DNA of 64,000 nucleotides from DASQYE01 sp036389315. GTDB taxonomy: Bacteria; Acidobacteriota; Blastocatellia; Pyrinomonadales; Pyrinomonadaceae. The notes beneath the pieces are model-generated. The model had not been told where the DNA came from, ran no database searches, and saw only the letters and a program-made list of their open reading frames with translations. The stretch covers positions 1 to 64,000 of the forward strand of contig DASVQF010000039.1 in the NCBI GenBank assembly GCA_036389315.1, read 5' to 3'. Below are positions 9,870 to 18,153 of the stretch, one piece after another. The number at the start of each line of letters is the position of its first letter. Position 1 is the stretch's first letter. Made by a program: the position numbers and the translations under genes.

Positions 9870-10643
9870 TTGCTTAACTTCGCCATTCAAGCTGCGCGCG
9901 ATGCCGGGCGTATCCTGCAAGAGCGCATGGGCCGCGCGATTCAGGTCAGCAATAAGGGGGACATAGACCTCGTCACCGAAGTTGACCTCGCGGCCGAAAC
10001 GCTCATCATCGAGCGCATCAAATCTTACTACCCGCGCCACGCCGTCCTCGCAGAAGAATCGGGCGCTTCCGACCTGGAAGGCGCGGAGCGGAGCGAGTAT
10101 CGTTGGATCATTGACCCTTTGGACGGCACGACCAACTACGCGCACGGCTACCCCTGCTTCTGCGTCTCCATCGCGCTTGAGCGAGCGGGCCGTCTTGAGC
10201 TGGGCGTCATTTACGACCCGACCCGCGACGAGACGTTCTCGGCCGAGCGCGGAGAGGGCGCAACCTTGAACGGGCGTCGCATACGCGTCTCGGAAGTGGA
10301 CGACCTGAACCGCGCGATGCTCTGCACGGGCTTTCCTTATGACGTGCGTGATCGCGGCGACTTCGCCCGCCACTTCGCCAACTTCATCATGCACGCGCAG
10401 GCCGTCAGGCGAGACGGCTCGGCGGCTTTAGATTTGGCCTACGTGGCGTGCGGGAGGTTTGACGGATTCTGGGAGGAAGGCTTGAGGCCGTGGGATGTCG
10501 CCGCAGGAGTCATCCTGATCGAAGAGGCCGGCGGGCGCGTCTCGCGCTACGACGGCACGCCCTTCGACATCTACACGCCGCCCATCGTCGTCAGCAACGC
10601 CCTCATCCACGAAGCCATGATGCGAGTCCTGCAAAAGCAGTGA
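9870..10643 (+). CDS. suhB: Inositol monophosphatase family enzyme
   Basis: A 257-residue enzyme of the lithium-sensitive phosphatase superfamily. The metal motifs are complete: EES near 60, WIIDPLDGTTNYAHG near 80-94 and RPWDVAAGVILIEEAGG near 205-222. It most resembles SuhB-type inositol-1-phosphatases. The reading frame is open further upstream, but that part translates the family C hairpin. A GGAG at 9860 lies six bases before a TTG at 9870 (LLNFAIQAARDAG), so I take TTG 9870 as start. The stop TGA is the outer end of family A repeat A2. Confidence 0.88.
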   Translation: MLNFAIQAARDAGRILQERMGRAIQVSNKGDIDLVTEVDLAAETLIIERIKSYYPRHAVLAEESGASDLEGAERSEYRWIIDPLDGTTNYAHGYPCFCVSIALERAGRLELGVIYDPTRDETFSAERGEGATLNGRRIRVSEVDDLNRAMLCTGFPYDVRDRGDFARHFANFIMHAQAVRRDGSAALDLAYVACGRFDGFWEEGLRPWDVAAGVILIEEAGGRVSRYDGTPFDIYTPPIVVSNALIHEAMMRVLQKQ

Positions 10644-10748
10644 CGAGTGACAAGTGAAGAGTGACGAGAGAAAAGCTGTTGCTGTTGCTGTTGCTGTTGC
10701 TCTTGCTCTTGCTCTTGCTCGTCACTTGTCACTTGTCCCTCGTCACTG
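10638..10748. repeat. Intergenic hairpin repeat, family A (copy A2) with hexanucleotide tract
   Basis: Outer arms CAGTGACGAGTGACAAGTGA and TCACTTGTCCCTCGTCACTG enclose a tract of four GCTGTT and three GCTCTT hexamers (about 10675-10718). The terminal CAGTGA at both ends provides the TGA stop of both convergent flanking genes. Confidence 0.75.
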
Positions 10749-11426
10749 TAGTTTCGAGCCGATGATTTCGGCGAGGCGTTCTGTTTCGCGGCGGGCGCAG
10801 GCGCGCGTGTCTTCGCCTTCGCGCTGCGTGACGTGGTGTAACGGGTGGTAGATGACCTGGACTTTGGCCAGGTGCGGCAGGCGGTAGCCCTTGGGCCAGA
10901 CGCGATGCCCGCCGCGAATTGTCGCAGGCAATATCGGCACATTGGCTTCCAGGGCCATCCGCACCGCGCCGTTTTTGAACCTCATCAAAGCGCCGTCGGG
11001 CAGGCAGCGCCCGCCTTCCGGGAAGATGACGACCGCGCCGCCGCCGCGCAGCCATTGCAGAGAGCGGCGAATGGCGGTCGGGTCGCTGCGCTCTATCTCA
11101 AGGGGCCAGGCTCCGAGCCAGCCGAGCAGAGAGCCGACGATGGGCCAATCAAAACTCTCGCTCCATGCCAGGAAGCGCAAGGGACGCTTGATCGGCACCC
11201 CTACCCAGAACGGGTCTATGTAGCTCTGGTGATTGGCGGCGACGATCACGCCGCCCGTGAGCGGAATGTTCTCAAGCCCCTCGTAATCTATCTGCCAGAG
11301 TAGGCGAGACAGCGCATGCGTCGCGGGGCGTACCATCTCCAGCACCCACTGCGGAAACATCTGCGGCTCTCGCAACGCTCCGTTCCTCTGCTGGCGGCCC
11401 ACAATGCCTGTGCTCGTTTCACTCAA
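10743..11426 (-). CDS. 1-acyl-sn-glycerol-3-phosphate acyltransferase (PlsC family)
   Basis: A 227-residue membrane-associated acyltransferase that probably adds the second acyl chain to lysophosphatidate. The two catalytic blocks are NHQSYIDPFW near residues 75-84 (the family's HX4D is here NHQSYID, with histidine and aspartate conserved) and FPEGGRCLPDG near 145-155. A hydrophobic stretch near the N-terminus suits membrane docking. It faces the phosphatase gene across repeat A2, which supplies its last codons (KLQ stop). Confidence 0.88.
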   Translation of the reverse strand: MSETSTGIVGRQQRNGALREPQMFPQWVLEMVRPATHALSRLLWQIDYEGLENIPLTGGVIVAANHQSYIDPFWVGVPIKRPLRFLAWSESFDWPIVGSLLGWLGAWPLEIERSDPTAIRRSLQWLRGGGAVVIFPEGGRCLPDGALMRFKNGAVRMALEANVPILPATIRGGHRVWPKGYRLPHLAKVQVIYHPLHHVTQREGEDTRACARRETERLAEIIGSKLQ

Positions 11427-11445
11427 AACAGATAACCCCTAAGAG

Positions 11446-11517
11446 AAAATGATGAAGGACGGATGATGAAAGCCAAGCTGCTTGTCCTTCATTCTTCATC
11501 CTTGCTTTTCATTCTTC
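11446..11517. repeat. Intergenic hairpin repeat, family B (copy B2)
   Basis: AATGATGAAGGACGGATGATGAA on the left is mirrored imperfectly by TTCATTCTTCATCCTTG on the right. The C-terminal residues MKSKDEE and the stop of the following minus-strand gene are encoded inside it. Confidence 0.6.
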
Positions 11518-11827
11518 TGTAATCGTCGCTCAGGCGCGAGACAATTTCGCCCGGCTCTTCCCCGCGAGGCGTAAGCTGTGGGCGGACGGCGTGCAAGTCC
11601 GTGATCGCCAGCTCTTCCCACCACTCCGGCACGTCGCGCTCGTGCAGGCTATCGGGCGTCCACTGCTTGCACTGCTCGCATTCAAAGCCTGTGTAGAGGC
11701 GCGCTTCATCTTTTGTCAGCCCGATGCGTGCCCTTGCGTTGCATTGCGGGTCTGCGCAGCGTCGCTCGATCTCGACGAGCAGCACGCGCCGCTCGGTGCT
11801 GATACGTTGTCTCAACCTTTTATTCAC
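11489..11827 (-). CDS. Hypothetical protein with two cysteine pairs
   Basis: A 112-residue protein I do not recognise. It starts with a basic helix (MNKRLRQRISTERRVLLVE) and carries RRCADPQCN and FECEQCKQW, a spaced CxxxxC/CxxC set that could bind zinc. The rest is acidic and tryptophan-rich (PEWWEEL). It lies 13 bp after the PilZ gene on the same strand, so the two are probably co-transcribed. The last seven codons fall within a family B hairpin repeat. Confidence 0.7.
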   Translation of the reverse strand: MNKRLRQRISTERRVLLVEIERRCADPQCNARARIGLTKDEARLYTGFECEQCKQWTPDSLHERDVPEWWEELAITDLHAVRPQLTPRGEEPGEIVSRLSDDYRRMKSKDEE

Positions 11828-11840
11828 AGCCTCTTCAGAC

Positions 11841-12602
11841 CTATTCGATTCCTTCGAGCGGCCAGGCTTGATCTACGAATTGCAGATGTAGGCGGGCTAC
11901 GCCGCCCGCCCCCTTGCTTCGCCCACGCACCGCCGCCATGACAGAGATTTGATACTGCCTGCTCGTGAGGCGGACAAAACGGCCGCGCTCGACGCTCAGG
12001 GTGGTAAAGACTGCCGCGCCGTGCTGGCTGATATTCTCCGTCACGGTCGTCTCTGTGGCAGCGACTTTTCCCTCTTCGTCGAAGACCTCGACCGTCACTT
12101 CAATCGGGATATTGTGACGCGTTTCGGGGCGGTCAACACGCACGCGCCCCTCTGAGGTCACCGTGCTCTGGGCCAGCTCGCGCAAGCTCCACAGCCCCGT
12201 CTCGGACTGCGCCGCCACATCATAAAGCCTGGTCGGCTCCTGTTCGGCGTTCGGCGGCAGCCGCTTGCCGACGAAGGCGACGCCCACTTCCAGGCGCAGC
12301 GTCTCGTCTTCCTTCGCCGACGGAACGGGCTTGATGTGGCGCACCAGCGCCCAGATGCGATACTGGTCTTCGACGTGATCGTAACAGCGAAGCTGGCGCG
12401 GCATGGGCAGCGTCAGGTGGAGCAAGCGCCCGCGCTCGGTCGATCTGCCGAGGGTAAAACGCGCGCCGAAGGGCGTCACGTCCAGCAGGCGCGTCACCTC
12501 CACCCACTCCTCCGCGTCTGCGCTCTCGCGGCAGCGCACCCGCACCGGCAGAGAGAGCTTCAAACGATCCCGTATGCGCCGCGATTTCCCTTCAAATGTC
12601 AT
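11841..12602 (-). CDS. PilZ-domain protein
   Basis: A 253-residue protein with the PilZ pattern repeated: RRIRDRLKLSLPVRVR at the N-terminus and, in the second half, RPETRHNIPIEVTVEVFDEEG followed by TENISQHGAAVFTT. The second block carries the RxxxR...(D/N)xSxxG c-di-GMP-binding form (RHNIP...NISQHGA). The first block has RLKLSLPVRVR...DVTPFGARFTL, a degenerate copy. So it is probably a tandem PilZ protein that senses cyclic di-GMP. It is divergent from gyrA and upstream of the small cysteine protein. Confidence 0.75.
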   Translation of the reverse strand: MTFEGKSRRIRDRLKLSLPVRVRCRESADAEEWVEVTRLLDVTPFGARFTLGRSTERGRLLHLTLPMPRQLRCYDHVEDQYRIWALVRHIKPVPSAKEDETLRLEVGVAFVGKRLPPNAEQEPTRLYDVAAQSETGLWSLRELAQSTVTSEGRVRVDRPETRHNIPIEVTVEVFDEEGKVAATETTVTENISQHGAAVFTTLSVERGRFVRLTSRQYQISVMAAVRGRSKGAGGVARLHLQFVDQAWPLEGIE

Positions 12603-12964
12603 GGCACGCTCACCCCCTGGTTAACTACCGCTTCCGAGCGCAAGATATGGGGCTTCGGGAAGCCCCCGAAAGGGGCCCGTAAAATGGCGCTAAACCTCTC
12701 AGTTTCAAGGGACTTTCAGTCGGGCCGGGGTTTGCCAAAAACGCTCTTTCCGGCTACAATATATCGTACTTCAAAGGGGGCGTGTCGGCACGCTTCCGAG
12801 ACGAGTACCGGAAAGCCTCTAATTCACGCTATACAACGTGCGCCGCCGGGGGTCTAAAAAGGTTTTCGGGGGCGCTCTTGCCGCAGTGATTGGCGCAACC
12901 GACGGCGAGCCTCGGCCTCGGAGAAGAGTCCGGGCGCGCAGATTGTACTTGAAAGGTCTATTTG
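12603..12964 (+). promoter_or_regulatory. gyrA leader region with promoter
   Basis: The 360-bp gap between the divergent PilZ and gyrA genes holds a good sigma-70 type promoter on the plus strand: TTGCCA (12732-12737), 17 bp, TACAAT (12755-12760). This predicts a leader of about 200 bases. A short hairpin GGGGCTT-CGGG-AAGCCCC lies at 12649-12666, upstream of the promoter. I see no small gene. Confidence 0.6.
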
Positions 12965-15526
12965 ATGGAAACCATTACGGAACGTAATTACATAAATATC
13001 GAAGACGAGATGCGGCGTTCCTACCTGGATTACGCCATGTCCGTCATCATCGGTCGCGCCCTTCCGGACGTGCGCGACGGATTGAAGCCCGTGCATCGCA
13101 GAGTCCTGTGGGCCATGCACGAGCTGGGCAACCAGTACAACAAGGCATACAAGAAGAGCGCGCGCGTCGTCGGCGACGTGATCGGTAAATATCACCCGCA
13201 CGGCGACACGGCCGTCTACGACACGATAGTCCGCCTGGCGCAGGATTTCTCCATGCGCTACCCGCTGGTGGACGGGCAGGGCAACTTCGGCTCGGTGGAC
13301 GGCGACGCGGCGGCGGCGATGCGCTATACGGAAGTCCGCATGGCGCGCCTGACGACCGAAATCCTCACCGACATCGAAAAAGAGACGGTCGATTTCAACC
13401 CTAACTATGACGAGTCGCTGAGCGAGCCCTCGGTGCTTCCGACGCGCATCCCGAATCTGCTGGTCAACGGCTCGGACGGCATAGCCGTCGGCATGGCGAC
13501 CAAGATTCCGCCGCACAACCTGACCGAGATCATAGACGCTACGGTCGCGCTGCTGCGTAAGCCCGAGATGAAGATTCAGGAGCTTTTGAAGATCGTCACT
13601 GGCCCCGATTTTCCGACCGGTGGCTTCATCTACGGCCGCGAGGAGATCAGGAAATCTTATCTGGAAGGGCGTGGCGTGCTGCAACTGAGAGCCCGCGCCG
13701 GCATTGACCGCATAGGTCGCGGGGCGCACGAGCGCGACGCCATAGTCATCACGGAGATTCCCTTCCAGGTCAACAAGGCGCGACTGATCGAGCGCATAGC
13801 CGAGCTGGTCAACGAGAAGAAGCTGGAAGGCATAGCAGACCTGCGCGACGAATCAGACCGCGACGGCATGCGTATCGTCGTCGAACTCAAGCGCGACGCC
13901 GTGCCGCAGGTCATCCTCAACAAGCTCTATAAGCTGACGCCCATGCAGTCCTCCTTCGGCGTCATCAATCTGGCTATCGTCAACGGCCAGCCGCGCATCC
14001 TGAACCTCAAGCAGATGCTCGAAGCCTTCGTCGATTTCCGGCGCGAGGTCGTCCGCCGTCGCAGCGAATACGAGCTGCGCAAGGCCAAGGCTCGCGCGCA
14101 TATCCTCGAAGGGCTGACGAAGGCGATTGACGCGCTCGACTACATCGTGACCACCATTCGCAACGCGCGCTCGGTGGACGAGGCGCGACAATGGTTGACG
14201 GGCAACACGGCGACGATGGCGGAGGTGAAGGCCTGGAAGGGCACGCCGTCCGATCTGACGCTCGCCGGATACCTGACGAAATTACAGAAGGCGCTGCGTC
14301 GGCTCGAATTCTCCGAAGCGCAGGCGCAGGCCATCCTCGACCTGCAACTCAGGCGGCTCTCGGCCCTTGAGCGGCAGAAGATCATAGACGAGTACGAAGG
14401 CATCATCCGCCTGATAGCCGAGCTGGAAGAGATTCTCGCCAACGAGAACGCTCTGCGCCGCGTCATTATCAAGGAACTTGAGGACGTGAAGAAGGAGTTC
14501 GGCGACAAGCGCCGCACGGAGATCGTGGACGAAGGCGTCGAGCTTTCCATCGAAGACCTGATCGCGGACGAAGACGTGGCGATTACGGTCACCAACAGCG
14601 GCTACATCAAGCGGACTCCTGTGACCGTCTACCAGCGACAGGGACGCGGCGGCAAGGGGCGCTTCGGCGCGGCCGCCAAGAACGGCGATTTCGTCGAGCA
14701 CCTTTTTATCGCCTCCACGCACGCCTACATCATGATCTTTACGGATGACGGGCAGGTCTACAAGCTCAAGGTGCACGAAGTCCCGGACGCTGCGGCCTCT
14801 GCGCGCGGCAAGGCTGTCGTCAATCTCATCAACATTCCGTCCTCGCGTAAGCTGGCGGGCGTCGTGCCTGTCAGAGAGTTCTCGGAAGGGCGCTACGTCG
14901 TGATGGTCACGCGCAAGGGCGTGATTAAGAAGACCTCGCTCGCCGACTTTCAGAACATACGGGCCAACGGCATCAACGCCATCAACATCGACGACGGCGA
15001 CGAGCTGCTCGACGTTGTCCTGACTGACGGAACCAAGCGCATCTTCATCGCGACGCACAACGGGCTGGCGATTCGCTTCGATGAATCGGATGTGCGCCCG
15101 ATGGGGCGTGCCACGCGCGGCGTGCGCGGCATAGACCTGCGCAAGGATGATTTCGTAGTCTCTCTGTGCGCCGTCTCGGCGGACGATAACGAGCGTATGC
15201 TCTCCGTCTCGGAGCAGGGTTTCGGCAAGCAGACCAAGATCACTGACTATCGCTTTCAATCGCGCGGCGGCAAAGGCGTCATCAACATGAAGACGACCGA
15301 GAAGACCGGCAAAGTGGTCGCCGTCTTTCCCGTCGAAGACGAATCGGAGATCATGATTATCACGCAGCAGGGCAAGCTGATTCGCATCGAGGCGGCCGAC
15401 ATTCGCAAGACCGGGCGCTCCGCTTCGGGCGTTCGTCTGATTAAGACGGACGGCGGTGATCGTGTGACCAGCGCCTCGCTCGTGGAGGCTTCGGCCGAGG
15501 AGACGGAAGAGGTCGCGGCCGGTTAA
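12965..15526 (+). CDS. gyrA: DNA gyrase subunit A
   Basis: The 853-residue A subunit of the type II topoisomerase that supercoils DNA. The catalytic tyrosine is Y121 in AMRYTEVRM. The quinolone region reads HPHGDTAVYDT, with threonine 82 where E. coli has serine 83 and an aspartate at 86. The C-terminal beta-pinwheel begins near 520 and holds the GyrA box as QRQGRGGKG, close to the QRRGGKG consensus, which favours GyrA over ParC. I use ATG 12965; a TTG immediately before gives the same frame. A strong terminator follows. gyrB is not in the window. Confidence 0.97.
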   Translation: METITERNYINIEDEMRRSYLDYAMSVIIGRALPDVRDGLKPVHRRVLWAMHELGNQYNKAYKKSARVVGDVIGKYHPHGDTAVYDTIVRLAQDFSMRYPLVDGQGNFGSVDGDAAAAMRYTEVRMARLTTEILTDIEKETVDFNPNYDESLSEPSVLPTRIPNLLVNGSDGIAVGMATKIPPHNLTEIIDATVALLRKPEMKIQELLKIVTGPDFPTGGFIYGREEIRKSYLEGRGVLQLRARAGIDRIGRGAHERDAIVITEIPFQVNKARLIERIAELVNEKKLEGIADLRDESDRDGMRIVVELKRDAVPQVILNKLYKLTPMQSSFGVINLAIVNGQPRILNLKQMLEAFVDFRREVVRRRSEYELRKAKARAHILEGLTKAIDALDYIVTTIRNARSVDEARQWLTGNTATMAEVKAWKGTPSDLTLAGYLTKLQKALRRLEFSEAQAQAILDLQLRRLSALERQKIIDEYEGIIRLIAELEEILANENALRRVIIKELEDVKKEFGDKRRTEIVDEGVELSIEDLIADEDVAITVTNSGYIKRTPVTVYQRQGRGGKGRFGAAAKNGDFVEHLFIASTHAYIMIFTDDGQVYKLKVHEVPDAAASARGKAVVNLINIPSSRKLAGVVPVREFSEGRYVVMVTRKGVIKKTSLADFQNIRANGINAINIDDGDELLDVVLTDGTKRIFIATHNGLAIRFDESDVRPMGRATRGVRGIDLRKDDFVVSLCAVSADDNERMLSVSEQGFGKQTKITDYRFQSRGGKGVINMKTTEKTGKVVAVFPVEDESEIMIITQQGKLIRIEAADIRKTGRSASGVRLIKTDGGDRVTSASLVEASAEETEEVAAG

Positions 15527-15551
15527 GCAACATCCTACTCGCATCACCTTC

Positions 15552-15595
15552 GAGCCCCGCTCTGCTTTTTGACGGCAGAGCGGGGCTCTCTTTTT
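15552..15595 (+). terminator. Rho-independent terminator of gyrA
   Basis: A perfect 14-bp stem, GAGCCCCGCTCTGC against GCAGAGCGGGGCTC, with a 9-base loop, is followed by TCTTTTT. Confidence 0.92.
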
Positions 15596-15734
15596 CATCT
15601 AAATTTTTAGCCCTATGCTTGTCGCACGATATAAGCTAAGATAACTCTTGTATCGGAAATTTTGATATTTCCCGCGAGTGTTGCGATCATGCCCATCACG
15701 TGATTGTCCTCACTGCCGACCCGGTAGGTAAAAG

Positions 15735-16145
15735 ATGGGCCCTAAAATATCGCTCTTCTACCTGGACGACGAAGTCGCCCAACTCGACCTTTTCGAGCAG
15801 ATGTTTGCTGACGATTACGACGTGCGGACGGCCGAGACGGCCAGAGATGCGCGCCATATGCTCGCGGAGCGCGCGGCCGACATAGTCATCAGCGACCAGC
15901 GCATGCCAGACGTGAATGGCAGCGAGTTTCTGCGCGAAGTGGCGGCCCGTTATCCGTCCAGTTACCGCATACTGCTGACGGGCAACTCAAAGCTCGTCGA
16001 GGTGATGCAGGAGATAAGCTCCGGCATCATACATCTCTTCCTGACCAAGCCCTGGACTGAAGAGCACATGCGGCAGGCTTTGGAGCGCGCCAGCGCCGCC
16101 TCCGAAATACGCAGTAAGCGTGCGCGCCGACACCCGAAGCGGTAA
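15735..16145 (+). CDS. Stand-alone response-regulator receiver protein
   Basis: A 136-residue receiver domain with no output domain. The acidic pair is in FYLDDEVAQ (residues 8-10), the phosphorylated aspartate in IVISDQRMPD, the switch threonine in ILLTGNS and the lysine in LTKPWTE. The SDQRMP and TGN forms are typical of receivers from RpfG/HD-GYP-type regulators, but here the domain ends in a short basic tail. It faces another receiver gene with only 2 bp between. No histidine kinase is adjacent. Confidence 0.88.
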   Translation: MGPKISLFYLDDEVAQLDLFEQMFADDYDVRTAETARDARHMLAERAADIVISDQRMPDVNGSEFLREVAARYPSSYRILLTGNSKLVEVMQEISSGIIHLFLTKPWTEEHMRQALERASAASEIRSKRARRHPKR

Positions 16146-16147
16146 GC

Positions 16148-16564
16148 TCAAGGGGAGGAGCGGGACGGTCGTGGCAGGAGTTGGCCCATAATATTTTCCA
16201 GTTGCGGAAAATCGAAAGGCTTGGTCAGGTATTCGTCGCAGCCTGCGGCGAGCGCCGCGTCACGCAAACCCTTGTCCTTGCCCGAGACGGCGACTATCGG
16301 AACCTGACACAGCTCGTCTATCTCACGTATGCGGCGCGCGGCGGCAAATCCGTCAAGGCGCGGCATGCTTAAATCCATAATAATCAGATCGGGACATTCG
16401 CGCCGCGCCAGCTCGACAGCTTGCTCTCCGTCCTCGGCCTCGACAACGACGTAGCCGCGTATCTCAAGCCACGTCCGGCACAACTGGCGTATGACCTCGT
16501 AATCATCCGCGACCATGATGACGCTCGGGCGCACGGCAATGGATTCTGAAGCTTCTTCAGTCAT
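16148..16564 (-). CDS. Stand-alone response-regulator receiver protein (CheY-like)
   Basis: A 138-residue single receiver domain. MVADDYEVIRQ gives the acidic pair, LIIMDLSMPRLDG the phosphoacceptor aspartate, VAVSGKDKG the switch serine and LTKPFDFPQL the lysine. The sequence is of the kind found in multi-step phosphorelays. It is convergent with the receiver gene before it, and its start lies 15 bp after the end of the MoaD-MoaE gene on the same strand, so it may be the last gene of that operon. Its partner kinase is not identifiable here. Confidence 0.88.
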   Translation of the reverse strand: MTEEASESIAVRPSVIMVADDYEVIRQLCRTWLEIRGYVVVEAEDGEQAVELARRECPDLIIMDLSMPRLDGFAAARRIREIDELCQVPIVAVSGKDKGLRDAALAAGCDEYLTKPFDFPQLENIMGQLLPRPSRSSP

Positions 16565-16579
16565 AGGGGATTACCGCGC

Positions 16580-17365
16580 TCATTCAGCTTCGCTCTCATG
16601 GTCTGGTGCGCCTTCGCCTTCGACCCACACTTCGCCATCTTCATAGAACTCTTTCTTCCAGATGGGCACACGCTGCTTCAGCTCTTTGATGGCCCACTCG
16701 CAGGCTTCAAAGGCTGCGCGACGATGGGGCGCGCTGACGCAGATGCAGACGCTCGTCTCGCCTATTTCCAGACGGCCCGTGCGATGGACTATGCCTATGT
16801 GCGCGATCTCGAACAGCGTATGAGCTTTGCGCCCCAAGCGTCTCAGCTCGCTCAAGGCCATCGGCGCGTAAGCTTCGTAGACCAGGTAGAGAGTCCGTTT
16901 GCGGCCGCGCGTCCATTCGCGCACGTAGCCGTCGAGCGTGACGGTCGCGCCGCATTGGGGCAGCACCAGGCGACGAGCCACCTCGCCCACGTCTATCGGC
17001 GCGGTCGTCAGCTCAAAGAAATCCCTCTCCTCAAGCGCCGCCTTTTCTTCCCCCAGAGCTTCCGCTCCGCCGCTCACGGGTGGGAAGAGGGCCAGCTCAT
17101 CGCCTTCGCGCACTTCCCTATCTGCTTCGCGCGCGTACTCCTGATTGACGGCCAGAAGCAGGGAGCGGCCGAAGCGGCGCAAGCCGGGATAGCGCACGAG
17201 TATCTCTTCGAGGGCGGAAGCGGCGCTCGCCGGCGCGCGCAGCTCAAGCTCTGCCTCGGCGCTTCCCGTAGTCTCTCGCGCCGCCCCGAAGAAGAGAACG
17301 CGCACGCGCACGCGCTCGCCCCGTTGCCCTTCTGCCGCCTCGCTCTGTTCCGAAGCCTTGTTCAT
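16580..17365 (-). CDS. Molybdopterin synthase, fused MoaD-MoaE
   Basis: A 261-residue fusion of the two molybdopterin synthase subunits, which transfer sulphur to precursor Z. Residues about 19-97 are a ubiquitin-like MoaD domain ending in ALFPPVSGG. Residues about 110-245 are MoaE, with CGATVTLDGYVRE, YLVYEAY, HRTGRLEIGE and PIWKKE, where the lysines KKE form the active site. In MoaD the Gly-Gly must be a free C-terminus to carry the thiocarboxylate, so this fusion should need cleavage after SGG, as known for the MoaX fusion of mycobacteria. The start overlaps the LON-domain gene by 4 bp (ATGA), implying translational coupling. Confidence 0.92.
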   Translation of the reverse strand: MNKASEQSEAAEGQRGERVRVRVLFFGAARETTGSAEAELELRAPASAASALEEILVRYPGLRRFGRSLLLAVNQEYAREADREVREGDELALFPPVSGGAEALGEEKAALEERDFFELTTAPIDVGEVARRLVLPQCGATVTLDGYVREWTRGRKRTLYLVYEAYAPMALSELRRLGRKAHTLFEIAHIGIVHRTGRLEIGETSVCICVSAPHRRAAFEACEWAIKELKQRVPIWKKEFYEDGEVWVEGEGAPDHESEAE

Positions 17366-18066
17366 CCGAGGTCTATCTTTGTTCGGCTGTGACCATTGTT
17401 TTTGGCAATCGCGTGAACGCGCGCACGCTCTTCGTAGCCGCCGACGGCGCGCATCAGCAGGTCGCGCAACCGCTCTAATCGCTCTGCCGTTGAGCGCAGC
17501 TCAAGAAGCTCCTGCTTGACCTGCGCCTCCAAATCCACCGCCGCCGCGATCAGAAAAGAGAGGCGCTCGGGCTCAGTCTCGGGCAGCTCAGGCAAGGCCG
17601 CGCGCTCGTCATTCAGGATGCGAACGGCGCGCGCGATGCGCAGGAAAATCTCCGTCACCTCCTCGGCCCGGCGCTTAAGCAGCTCTTCCGCTTCCTCCTC
17701 GTCTTCAAAAAAAGAGACCTGGGCCAACAGGTACGGGTCGCCCCGCTCAACGTAAGCATCTATCCTGTAGCGTACCAAGCCTATGGTCAGGATGTTGAAG
17801 CGGCCGTCGGGAAGCGGCTGGACTTCGGTCACTTCTGCGACGCAGCCGACATGGCCTACACTCGGGCGCTCCTCCACGGCAGGCGTGCCGGGGTCAAAGT
17901 AAGAGAGGCCGAACAGGTTATCGCGCACGCGTATGTCGGCGATCATCTGGCGATAGCGCGGCTCGAAGATGTGCAGCGGCAGCGGGACACCCGGAAACAG
18001 GACGACCGGCAGCGGAAACAAAGGTAGCTCGCGCCCACCCCGCAGTCTGTCTATAGCATCACTCAT
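17362..18066 (-). CDS. LON substrate-binding domain protein
   Basis: A 234-residue protein consisting of the Lon protease N-terminal domain alone, without the ATPase or protease parts. The signature is LPLFPLPVVLFPGVPLPLHI (about 14-33), followed by FEPRYRQMI and VGCVAEVTEV. A helical C-terminus (QELLELRSTAERLERLRDLL) completes it. Such proteins are common in bacteria and their role is unknown; they may recruit clients or regulate protein turnover. I chose ATG 18066 (MSDAIDRLRGG); longer reading enters a hairpin repeat. The stop overlaps the MoaD-MoaE start. Confidence 0.9.
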   Translation of the reverse strand: MSDAIDRLRGGRELPLFPLPVVLFPGVPLPLHIFEPRYRQMIADIRVRDNLFGLSYFDPGTPAVEERPSVGHVGCVAEVTEVQPLPDGRFNILTIGLVRYRIDAYVERGDPYLLAQVSFFEDEEEAEELLKRRAEEVTEIFLRIARAVRILNDERAALPELPETEPERLSFLIAAAVDLEAQVKQELLELRSTAERLERLRDLLMRAVGGYEERARVHAIAKNNGHSRTKIDLG

Positions 18067-18073
18067 TCTAAAG

Positions 18074-18153
18074 CAGTGACGAGTGACGAGTGACAAGTGA
18101 CGAGAGAAAAGCTTTTCAAGAGCTTGTCACTTGTCACTTGCCACTCATCACTG
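18074..18153. repeat. Intergenic hairpin repeat, family A (copy A3)
   Basis: CAGTGACGAGTGACGAGTGA... on the left and ...GTCACTTGCCACTCATCACTG on the right form an imperfect hairpin with the AGTGACG word in tandem. The last residues (NAVMSGK) and stop of the SbcD gene lie in its right arm. Confidence 0.75.

Noticed and set aside
10675..10720. CRISPR-like or coding repeat at the GCTGTT/GCTCTT tract
   Set aside because: Units are only 6 bp, with no spacers, within an intergenic hairpin.
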